The notes beneath the pieces were generated by a model that saw only the letters and a program-made list of their open reading frames with translations, was not told the origin of the DNA and ran no database searches. A stretch of 40,410 nucleotides of DNA, taken from the NCBI GenBank assembly GCA_003818495.1, contig RPRK01000023.1, positions 1 through 40,410 of the forward strand, read 5' to 3'. Of the stretch, positions 26,959 to 34,096 are shown piece by piece. Each line of letters opens with the position of its first letter. Position 1 is the stretch's first letter. The stretch comes from Burkholderiales bacterium. Its GTDB lineage: Bacteria > Pseudomonadota > Gammaproteobacteria > Burkholderiales > Burkholderiaceae_E. A program made the translations under genes and the position numbers.

Positions 26959-28913
26959 GCCGCGCCACCGTCCGCGCCGATCGGCGGTGCGGCGGTGGGC
27001 GCCGCGATCCGATCCGACACGGCGAGCGCTCGAAGCATCGAGGACTTCTTGGTCTGGTGCGATCGCATGCGTCCCAGCACGTCGGCGAGGAACGCGAGCG
27101 TCTCGACGATGAACGGGCCCTTGTTCAGCATCACGCATTCGGCACGCCCGCTCATCGCGGCATCGGTGACCTCCGCGCGCGAGGGCACGCCATCGTGCGC
27201 CAGGCCGTCGAGGACCTGGGTCGCCCAGATCACCGGGACGTGCGCGGCCTCGCACAGCCACAACACCTCCTCCTGGACTTCCGCGAGCCGCTCGAATCCG
27301 ACCTCGACCGCGAGGTCGCCGCGCGCCACCATCACCGCGACGCCGCCGGCATGCGCCAGGGCGGCCATCAGCAATTCGGGCAGCCGCGCGAAGGCTGTCG
27401 CGGTCTCGATCTTCAGCACGATGCCCACATGCGTTGCGCCGAGCGCGTCCAGTTCGGCCCGCAGCGCGACGACATCCTCGACCCGCTGGACGAACGATGC
27501 CGACACCAGGTCGGCCTGCTGCCCGACGACGATGCGCAGGGTCTCGCGATCCGGCGGGGTGAGCGCCGACAGCGTGAGCACGGTGTCGGGCAGATTGATG
27601 CCTTTCTCGGCGCGCAGTCGTGCCCGCCCCCCCGCGCAATGCTGGACCTCCAGTACGGCGCGCGAGCGGGCGATCTCGCGAACGGTCGTGGTGATCCTGC
27701 CGTCGTCGAACAGTACGCGGTGGCCGGGCTGCAGCCGCTTGAAGATTTCGGGCACGTCGCAGGCGACGATCGCGGGCGCCGCCGGACGGCCATCGATCGC
27801 GATCCGCCGGGGATGCCCGGGCCCGTCGCCTTCCACCAGATCGATCCGATCGCCCGGTACGAGCACGACCTCGCCCGGCGCCGGACGCATCTCGCCGACT
27901 TCGCCTTCGGCAGCCGAGCGCTTGCCGCGTCGATGCAGGAGCACGGTACCGGGAACGAGATACACGGTACGGTCCGCCTCGCAGATCGGACGTCCGTCCG
28001 TGTCGAAGGCGGCGACCCGCAGACGTCGGGACCGTCCGCGGGCATCGACGAGTTCGTAGACATCGTCGACGCGAACGCGGTGCAGCAGTCGCGGATCGAC
28101 GGGAAGCGCCTCTGCCTCGGCCGGCGGCGTGCGGCGATTCGGGACCAGGCGCACCCGCGCCGGCGCGATCACCCGGCCGAGCGGGTCGCGCTCCGGGCGC
28201 AGCTTGAGCACGGCATGGCCGGGCTCGAACGGGCCGGTGCGCAGCTTGGGACCCGCGAGGTCGAATGCGATCCGGATGCGCCGCCCGACCGCGATCTCGG
28301 CCGCCCGCACCCGTTCGACCATGTGAACCCAGGCATTCGGATCGTCGTGGGCGGCGTTGATCCGAACGAGGTCGGTCCCCGCGACGACCAGATCGTGAAC
28401 GAGCGTCGCGTCGGCGGCGGCCTCCGACGGCAGCGTCACCATGATGCGGGCGGCGCGCGTCGCGGGCTCGGGGCCGAACACGTCGAGCGCATTCGCCCGC
28501 AGGCGCGATTCGCCGAGGTCGAAGCGCGGATCGTACGGGGGCTCGACCGCCGGACGCCGGCCGGCGAGCGCCGCGAGTGCCCGGCCCACCGCGTCGAGCG
28601 TCGCCATCACGTGCGATTCCATGCGGCCGAGCGAGCTCAGTCCGTGACGGACCAACTCGCGCTGGAGCGGCCGAAGGTCGTGACGACGCAGGGCGAGGTA
28701 ATGCAGCAGGTTGCGCAGGCCTTCGCGCGCCGCGGGTGGGCAGCGCGCGATGTCGTCGGCATGGGCGTGTTCAAGGTCCAGCGCCTCCGCGCGGAGGCCG
28801 TCGACGAACGCGAGCAGCTCGGCCGCACTGCGCGGTGTCTTCGTTGCGGGAGTCACGTCGGTATGCGCCAGTGCGGATGCGTCAGGTGCACGCAGCGAGC
28901 GATCGTCATCCAT
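26949..28913 (-). CDS. Atypical pyruvate kinase-like protein with N-terminal extension
   Basis: 654 residues from the ATG at 28913-28911; further in-frame ATGs upstream (28958, 29012) are possible. Residues 1-155 are an extension not found in classical pyruvate kinase, with a conserved-looking LHYLALRRHDLRPLQRELVRHGLSSLGRMESHV. The catalytic barrel follows: ARIMVTLPSE, LVRINAAHDD (Arg184, Asn186, His189), FDLAGPKLRTG (Asp218), LFDDGRITTTV, KGINLPDTVLTLSALTPPD, SFVQRVEDVVALRAEL, catalytic Lys501 in LKIETATAF, ARGDLAVEV (531-537) and ATQVLDG...SRAEVTDAAM. The allosteric C-terminal domain is missing: the protein ends about 45 residues after MLNKGPF. Expected reaction is PEP + ADP to pyruvate + ATP, but activity and direction are not proven. 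Confidence 0.85.
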   Translation of the reverse strand: MDDDRSLRAPDASALAHTDVTPATKTPRSAAELLAFVDGLRAEALDLEHAHADDIARCPPAAREGLRNLLHYLALRRHDLRPLQRELVRHGLSSLGRMESHVMATLDAVGRALAALAGRRPAVEPPYDPRFDLGESRLRANALDVFGPEPATRAARIMVTLPSEAAADATLVHDLVVAGTDLVRINAAHDDPNAWVHMVERVRAAEIAVGRRIRIAFDLAGPKLRTGPFEPGHAVLKLRPERDPLGRVIAPARVRLVPNRRTPPAEAEALPVDPRLLHRVRVDDVYELVDARGRSRRLRVAAFDTDGRPICEADRTVYLVPGTVLLHRRGKRSAAEGEVGEMRPAPGEVVLVPGDRIDLVEGDGPGHPRRIAIDGRPAAPAIVACDVPEIFKRLQPGHRVLFDDGRITTTVREIARSRAVLEVQHCAGGRARLRAEKGINLPDTVLTLSALTPPDRETLRIVVGQQADLVSASFVQRVEDVVALRAELDALGATHVGIVLKIETATAFARLPELLMAALAHAGGVAVMVARGDLAVEVGFERLAEVQEEVLWLCEAAHVPVIWATQVLDGLAHDGVPSRAEVTDAAMSGRAECVMLNKGPFIVETLAFLADVLGRMRSHQTKKSSMLRALAVSDRIAAPTAAPPIGADGGAAQA

Positions 28914-29086
28914 CGTGGGTACCGTCGGATAGGCGGACGGATCCGCGGTACGGTCCATCCTGCACGCGACGATTGACGCGGCGATGACGGCCCGCGGTTT
29001 CGGCTGGGACATCCAGGGCCCGGTCGGCCCAGGTTCGGTTGCCCGGCGACTCGGGTCTCGGACCGTAAGTGACTGATCGAAAAGCG

Positions 29087-29092
29087 TATAGT
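29087..29092 (+). promoter_or_regulatory. Candidate -10 element of the helicase operon
   Basis: TATAGT lies 84 bases before the dbpA ATG in the 263-bp divergent region. No good -35 is visible. The opposite strand reads ACTATA here, so a divergent promoter for the pyruvate kinase-like gene might share the same AT-rich island. Confidence 0.35.
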
Positions 29093-29176
29093 TCGCCATC
29101 CTCCCGACTGGCCATGCCGTGCGCCGGGGCCGCTCGTGACCCTCCACGGGACGCCCTCGCCGGGCGACCACATTCC

Positions 29177-30595
29177 ATGACCGCATCCGATCCCGCTGCC
29201 CCCACCGAGGGCGCGTCCTTCGCCACGCTTCCGCTGGCGCCGCCGATGCTCGCCAACCTCGAGCGCCTGGGCTACGAGCGGATGACGCCCGTGCAGGCGG
29301 CGAGCCTGCCGCTGGCCCTCGCCGGACGGGACCTGATCGTCCAGGCCAAGACCGGCAGCGGCAAGACGGCGGCCTACGCGCTGCCCGTGCTGGCCCGCCT
29401 GGATGCGCGTCGCTTCGAGGTGCAGGCGCTGGTGCTGTGCCCGACCCGCGAGCTGGGCGAGCAGGTCTCGCAGGAGATCCGCCGGCTCGCCCGCGCCGAG
29501 GACAACGTCAAGGTGCTCACGCTGTGCGGGGGCACGACGATGCGGCCCCAGCTCGCGAGCCTCGCTCATGGCGCGCATGTGGTGGTGGGGACGCCGGGGC
29601 GCATCCTGGACCACCTGGCCCGCGAGTCGCTGTCGCTCGACGCGCTCGGGCTGCTGGTGCTCGACGAGGCCGATCGCATGCTCGACATGGGCTTCTCGGA
29701 GGACATCGCGGCGATCGCCAAGCGCTGCCCGCCGCCGACGCGCCGCCAGACGCTGCTGTTCTCGGCCACTTATCCGGACGACGTCTCGAAGCTGGCGGCC
29801 CGCTACCTGCGCGAGCCGCAACGCGTGACGCTCGCCGAGCGGCACGATGCCAGTCTGATCCGCGAGCGTTTCTACGAGGTCACCGAGTCGGGACGGCTGC
29901 ACGCGGTGGGTCTGCTGCTCGAGCATTTCCGCCCCGAGAGCACGCTCGCCTTCTGCAACACGAAGCAGCAGTGCCGCGATCTGGTGGCGGTGCTGCAGGC
30001 GCGCGGCATCGTGGCGCTCGAACTGCACGGCGACCTCGAGCAACGCGAGCGCGACCAGGTGCTGGTGCAGTTCGCGCACCGGAGCTGCAGCGTGCTGGTC
30101 GCGACGGACGTCGCCGCGCGCGGGCTGGACATCGCGCGGCTCGAGGCAGTGATCAACGTCGACATCACGCCCGATGCACAGGTGCACACGCATCGGGTGG
30201 GCCGTACCGGGCGCGCGGGCGAGTCGGGTCTGGTGTTCAGCCTCGCGAGCCCGGACGAGATGGACCGGGTCGTTCGGATCGAGGCGATGCAGGGCACGCA
30301 GAGCGCCTGGCATCCGCTGTCCGAACTGACGGCGACCGGCTCGACGGGCGGGCCGCTTCGCCCGCCGATGGTCACGCTGCAGATCCTCGGCGGTCGCAAG
30401 GAGAAGATCCGCCCGGGCGACGTGCTGGGCGCGCTCACCAAGGACCTCGGGCTCGAGGCCGCCTGCATCGGCAAGATCGACGTGAACGACTTCTCGACCT
30501 ACGTGGCGGTGCGCCGCGACGTCGCGGACCAGGCGCTGCGCGGTCTGAACGCAGGCAAGGTGAAGGGACGGTCGGTGAAGGTCAGGCGCCTGTGA
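29177..30595 (+). CDS. dbpA: ATP-dependent RNA helicase DbpA
   Basis: DEAD-box helicase that acts on 23S rRNA during 50S ribosomal subunit assembly. 472 residues. Q-motif region at about 18-40 (LAPPMLANLERLGYERMTPVQ), Walker A AKTGSGKT at 57-64, PTREL, DEAD at 163-166, SAT, and motif VI HRVGRTGRAG. The C-terminal DbpA RNA-binding domain (about 395-472; MVTLQILGGRKEKIRPGDVLGALTKDLGLEAACIGKIDVNDFSTYVAV...KGRSVKVRRL) recognises helix 92 in E. coli and separates this from other DEAD-box proteins. The stop overlaps the start of a second helicase by 4 bases. Confidence 0.95.
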   Translation: MTASDPAAPTEGASFATLPLAPPMLANLERLGYERMTPVQAASLPLALAGRDLIVQAKTGSGKTAAYALPVLARLDARRFEVQALVLCPTRELGEQVSQEIRRLARAEDNVKVLTLCGGTTMRPQLASLAHGAHVVVGTPGRILDHLARESLSLDALGLLVLDEADRMLDMGFSEDIAAIAKRCPPPTRRQTLLFSATYPDDVSKLAARYLREPQRVTLAERHDASLIRERFYEVTESGRLHAVGLLLEHFRPESTLAFCNTKQQCRDLVAVLQARGIVALELHGDLEQRERDQVLVQFAHRSCSVLVATDVAARGLDIARLEAVINVDITPDAQVHTHRVGRTGRAGESGLVFSLASPDEMDRVVRIEAMQGTQSAWHPLSELTATGSTGGPLRPPMVTLQILGGRKEKIRPGDVLGALTKDLGLEAACIGKIDVNDFSTYVAVRRDVADQALRGLNAGKVKGRSVKVRRL

Positions 30596-31836
30596 GCCTG
30601 GCGTTCCCGGCGCTGGGCCTGTCCGAGGCGCTGCTGCGCGCGGTGGCGCAGCGCGGCTACGGCGAGCCCACGCCGATCCAGGCGGCGGCGCTGCCGCCGG
30701 CACTGCTCGGGCGCGACCTGATCGGCTGCGCCCGCACCGGATCGGGCAAGACGGCGGCCTATGCGCTGGCCGTGCTCCAGCGGCTCGAAGGCGGCGCGCG
30801 CGCCGGGGCCGGCAGGACCCGCGCGCTCGTGCTCGTGCCGACCCGCGAGCTGGCCGTGCAGGCGGGCGAGGAATTCCGAGCGCTGGCCCGTCATCTCGCC
30901 GTGCGGCCGAGGGTGGCCGTCGTGCACGGCGGGGTGTCGGCCAACCCTCAGATGATCGGGCTGCGGGGCGGTGCCGAGGTCGTCGTCGCGACGCCCGGGC
31001 GGCTGCTCGACCTGCTCGAGCGACGCGCGCTCCGGCTCGACGACGTGGCGCTGCTGGTGCTCGACGAAGCCGACCGGCTGCTCGAAGCCGGCTTCGCCGA
31101 CGAGCTCGAGCGCATCACCCGGATGCTGCCCGCGCACCGGCAGGGTCTGTTCTTCTCGGCAACCTTTCCGCCGGCGGTCCGCCTGCTGGCGGCCGCGCTG
31201 TCGCGGGATCCGGTGCAGGTCGACGTGCCGGCCCCGGACTCGGCCGAGGCACCGGCGATCGCGCAACGCGCGCTCGAGGTGGATGCGGCGCAGCGCACTC
31301 GGCTGCTGCATCACCTCGTCGAGACGGAGCACTGGGCACGGGTCCTGGTGTTCGTGGCGACGCGCCACGGCAGCGAGCAGGTGGCCGAGGCGCTGCGGCG
31401 CGCCGGCGTCGCCGCTGCCGCGTTCCACGGCGACCTCGCCCAGGGGGCGCGCAGTCGTGTCCTCGCCGACTTCAACGCCGGCACGCTGCGCGTGATGCTG
31501 GCCACGGACATCGCCGCGCGCGGCCTGCATGTGCCGGGGCTTCCGGTGGTGCTCAACTTCGATCTGCCCCGATCCGCGGCGGACTACACCCATCGCATCG
31601 GCCGGACCGCCCGGGCCGGTGCCACCGGACTCGCGGTGAGTTTCGTCAGTGCCGCGACCGAGGCGCATTTCCGGCTGATCGAGACCCGCCAGGGGCGGCG
31701 GGTGCCGCGCGAGCGGATCGCGGGCTTCGAGCCGCGGGACGCCGCGGTCCCGACCGTGCCGGGCGGCGGTGGTGTCAAGGGACGCGGACGCAGCAAGAAG
31801 GACCGCCTGCGCGAGGCGGCGCTCCGCAGCGGCTGA
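30592..31836 (+). CDS. DEAD-box RNA helicase, RhlE-like
   Basis: 414 residues from a GTG at 30592 that overlaps the dbpA stop (GTGA), so translation is probably coupled. Q-motif GYGEPTPIQ (22-30), Walker A ARTGSGKT (47-54), PTREL, LVLDEADRLLEAGF, SATFPP, DIAARGLHVPGLP and motif VI HRIGRTARAG are all present. There is no DbpA-type C-terminal domain. Instead there is a short Gly/Lys/Arg-rich tail (GGGGVKGRGRSKKDRLREAALRSG) that could bind RNA. Closest in layout to RhlE, a cold- and ribosome-associated helicase, but the assignment within the family is uncertain. Confidence 0.9.
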   Translation: MSLAFPALGLSEALLRAVAQRGYGEPTPIQAAALPPALLGRDLIGCARTGSGKTAAYALAVLQRLEGGARAGAGRTRALVLVPTRELAVQAGEEFRALARHLAVRPRVAVVHGGVSANPQMIGLRGGAEVVVATPGRLLDLLERRALRLDDVALLVLDEADRLLEAGFADELERITRMLPAHRQGLFFSATFPPAVRLLAAALSRDPVQVDVPAPDSAEAPAIAQRALEVDAAQRTRLLHHLVETEHWARVLVFVATRHGSEQVAEALRRAGVAAAAFHGDLAQGARSRVLADFNAGTLRVMLATDIAARGLHVPGLPVVLNFDLPRSAADYTHRIGRTARAGATGLAVSFVSAATEAHFRLIETRQGRRVPRERIAGFEPRDAAVPTVPGGGGVKGRGRSKKDRLREAALRSG

Positions 31837-31855
31837 GGCCGCGGCCGGCGCGGCC
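31837..31855 (+). terminator. GC hairpin right after the helicase operon
   Basis: GGCCGCG (31837-31843) and CGCGGCC (31849-31855) form a perfect 7-bp stem with loop GCCGG, starting on the base after the stop codon. No T-tract, so intrinsic termination is doubtful. A second inverted pair CCGTCGG (31861-31867)/CCGACGG (31886-31892) follows. Confidence 0.35.
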
Positions 31856-31956
31856 CATCCCCGTCGGGAATCCGGAATCCGCCTGCCGACGGGCCCGACG
31901 AGGCGTCGGACAATGCGCGGCAACACACAGTGCGCCGACGGCGCCGGGAGACGGAC

Positions 31957-32730
31957 ATGGATCTGGGACTGACGGGCAAGGTGGCGATCGTGACCGGCGC
32001 CACGCAGGGCATCGGGCAGGCGACCGCGCTGAAGCTGGCGGGCGAGGGCGCGAGCGTGGTGATCTGCGCGCGCGGCCGCGAGCGGCTCGATGCGGTCGTC
32101 GCCCAGATCCGCGCGCTGGGCGCCCAGGCGATCGGCGTCCAGGCGGACGTGGGTCGGGCCGAGGACTGCGAGCGGCTGGTGGCCGACGCCGTCGCGGCCT
32201 TCGGCGGCGTCGACATCCTGGTCAACAACGCCGGCACCGCGCAGGTCGGCGCCTTCGAGTCGGTCACCGACGAGACCTGGCAGGCCGATCTGGACCTGAA
32301 GCTGTTCGCGGCCGTCCGCCTGTGCCGGCTGGCGATCCCGTCGATGCGCGCGCGCGGCGGCGGCCGGATCGTCAATGTCACCAACATCGGCGCCAAGCAG
32401 CCTGCGGCGAAGACGATGCCGACCACGGTGTCGCGCGCGGCCGGGCAGGCCCTGTCCAAGGCGCTGTCGAAGGAACTCGCGCCCGACGGCATCCTGGTCA
32501 ACACCGTCTGCATCGGGCTCGTCCGCGCGGGCCAGCACGACGCCCGCGCCGCCCGCCAGGGCGTCGATGCCGAGGCGCTCTACCAGGACATGGGGCGCAC
32601 GGTGCCGCTGGGGCGGGTGGGCCGTGCCGAGGAGGCCGCCGACGTCATCGCCTTCCTCGTGTCCGAGCGGGCGAGCTTCGTGACCGGATCGAGCATCAAC
32701 ATCGACGGCGGCGCGTCGGCGGTGTTCTGA
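31957..32730 (+). CDS. SDR-family protein lacking the canonical catalytic residues
   Basis: 257 residues from the ATG at 31957, with a ribosome site GGGAG before it. The Rossmann fold is intact: TGATQGIG (13-20), ADVGRAED with the usual Asp, and NNAG (90-93). The C-terminus SFVTGSSINIDGGAS is typical of 3-oxoacyl-ACP-reductase-like members. The expected active-site tetrad is replaced: the Tyr-x3-Lys position reads Thr156-Val-side-Arg160 (TTVSRAAG), the catalytic Ser position reads Thr142-Asn143, and the structural Asn is Lys115. NAD(P) binding is likely, but ordinary dehydrogenase chemistry is doubtful. It sits alone between the helicases and a membrane protein; no substrate can be inferred. 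Confidence 0.88.
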   Translation: MDLGLTGKVAIVTGATQGIGQATALKLAGEGASVVICARGRERLDAVVAQIRALGAQAIGVQADVGRAEDCERLVADAVAAFGGVDILVNNAGTAQVGAFESVTDETWQADLDLKLFAAVRLCRLAIPSMRARGGGRIVNVTNIGAKQPAAKTMPTTVSRAAGQALSKALSKELAPDGILVNTVCIGLVRAGQHDARAARQGVDAEALYQDMGRTVPLGRVGRAEEAADVIAFLVSERASFVTGSSINIDGGASAVF

Positions 32731-32744
32731 TCGGAGGCCGGTGT

Positions 32745-32750
32745 TAGCAT
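32745..32750 (+). promoter_or_regulatory. Candidate -10 element before the proline-rich membrane protein
   Basis: TAGCAT, 28 bases before the ATG at 32779, the same hexamer as the candidate sigma-operon -10. The -35 region (GGTGTT/GTGTTC) is weak. Confidence 0.3.
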
Positions 32751-32778
32751 CCGCGCATCCTCGCCCGTCGACCAAGAC

Positions 32779-33432
32779 ATGGCCACACCCGCCAAAGCCT
32801 CAGGTTTCTCGTTCGGCAAGTTCCTGCTGTCGGTGCTGCTGATCGCGCTGGCGCTCGGCGCGCTCTACTTCGCCGTCGTGCTGAACTGGAGCTACTCGAG
32901 CGGCGAGCGCGCCGGGTGGGTGCAGAAGTTCTCGAAGAAGGGCTGGCTCTGCAAGACCTGGGAAGGCGAGATCGCCCTGGTCTCGATGCCCGGTGCGATC
33001 CCCGAGAAGTTCGTGTTCACGGTCACGGACGAGTCGGTGGCCGATCAGATCAACCGCGTCATGGGGCAGCGCGTCGCGCTCCACTACGAGCAGAAGGTCG
33101 GGCTGCCGACCACCTGCTTCGGCGAGACACGCTACTACGTGACGCGGGTGGTCCGCGTCGAGGAGGTCGGGCCCGGTGGCGCGTCCTCGCCGAACGGCCC
33201 CACCATGCCCGCGGCCCCGCCGCCGAATCCGCCCGCTCAGCCCGCGCCTTCGTCCGCGCCGGCACCCGTGCCCGCTGCCCCTGCGCTGCCGGCCAGCCCG
33301 GCGCCGGAGACGTCCGTGCCCGGCCTGCCGTCGTCGGGCGCGATGGCGCCCCCGGTGCCCCCGGTGCCCTCGGTCCCCCCGGCGCCCGCGCCCGTGCCGT
33401 CCGGCCCCGCACCGGCCCCCGCGCGGCCCTGA
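32779..33432 (+). CDS. Membrane-anchored conserved hypothetical protein with proline-rich tail
   Basis: 217 residues. One transmembrane helix at about 11-34 (FGKFLLSVLLIALALGALYFAVVL) near the N-terminus. A compact domain at about 35-130 has a distinctive pattern: WSYSSGERAGWVQKFSKKGWLCKTWEGEIALVSMPG, FVFTV, LHYEQKVGLPTTCFGETRYYVTRV, including two cysteines (CKTWEG and TCFGE) that might pair. Residues about 133-217 are almost only Pro, Ala, Val and Ser (85 residues of low complexity). I recall similar uncharacterised proteins in betaproteobacteria but no function. It faces a minus-strand gene 43 bases away. Confidence 0.82.
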   Translation: MATPAKASGFSFGKFLLSVLLIALALGALYFAVVLNWSYSSGERAGWVQKFSKKGWLCKTWEGEIALVSMPGAIPEKFVFTVTDESVADQINRVMGQRVALHYEQKVGLPTTCFGETRYYVTRVVRVEEVGPGGASSPNGPTMPAAPPPNPPAQPAPSSAPAPVPAAPALPASPAPETSVPGLPSSGAMAPPVPPVPSVPPAPAPVPSGPAPAPARP

Positions 33433-33475
33433 TCCGGCATCGGCGGCAGGCGACGGCGGGGGAGGGCGCGTCGGT

Positions 33476-33943
33476 TCAGTCGTCGTGCTTGTGCCGGCGA
33501 TGGCCCTTGCGCTTGCCCGGCTTCCCCGGCTTCCCCTCCACGTAGACCACCTCGCGCTGGGTGACCACGCGGGTCTTCGGCGTGTCGGTCACGTGGGCGC
33601 CGACGACCGAACCGGCCGCGCCGCCCACGCCCGCGCCGACGACCGCGCCGGTGCTGCCGCCGACACTGTGGCCGACCGCCGCGCCCGAGGCGCCTCCGAC
33701 CGCGCCACCGATCACCGCCCCGGTGCGGGCTCGGCCGTCGGTGCCGACGGCACCTCCTGCCGCACCGCCGACCGCGCCCCCGACGATCGAGCCGGTCTTG
33801 CCGCCCATGGCTTCGCCGATGGCGGTGCCCGCGGCGGCGCCGAGACCGCCGCCGATCGCGGTCTTCGCGTCCTGGGCCGTCGCGGAAGCGGCGAACGACA
33901 GCGCGCCGCAGGCCAGCAGGGTGGAGAGGAGTCGTGAACGCAT
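33476..33943 (-). CDS. Secreted glycine-zipper protein
   Basis: 155 residues from an ATG with the ribosome site CAGGAG 6 bases upstream. Residues 1-23 are a signal peptide (MRSRLLSTLLACGALSFAASATAQ). Residues about 28-118 consist of repeated Gly/Ala zippers (GGGLGAAAGTAIGEAMGGKTGSIVGGAVGGAAGG and so on, at least six GxxxGxxxG-type segments), which can insert into or span membranes. The end is basic and His-rich (GKPGKPGKRKGHRRHKHDD). Similar proteins are annotated as glycine-zipper or YMGG-like outer-membrane proteins. An open frame on the opposite strand (33561-34100) is a shadow of the repeats. Function unknown. Confidence 0.82.
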   Translation of the reverse strand: MRSRLLSTLLACGALSFAASATAQDAKTAIGGGLGAAAGTAIGEAMGGKTGSIVGGAVGGAAGGAVGTDGRARTGAVIGGAVGGASGAAVGHSVGGSTGAVVGAGVGGAAGSVVGAHVTDTPKTRVVTQREVVYVEGKPGKPGKRKGHRRHKHDD

Positions 33944-34096
33944 CGAATGCTCCTGGAGTCGGCGCGAGGAGATCGCGGCGCCGCTTCGGCGGATCGTAGC
34001 GGCGCACTGCGGCCACGTTTCGTCTCAACCGCGCCCATGCGGCACCGGTGGGGCCCCCGGGTCGACGAACGGCCGTGGTAACGTCCCAGCCAGGCC

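Noticed and set aside
31837-31892. Strong intrinsic terminator after the helicases
   Set aside because: The stems are good but no T-tract follows; kept only as a low-confidence feature.
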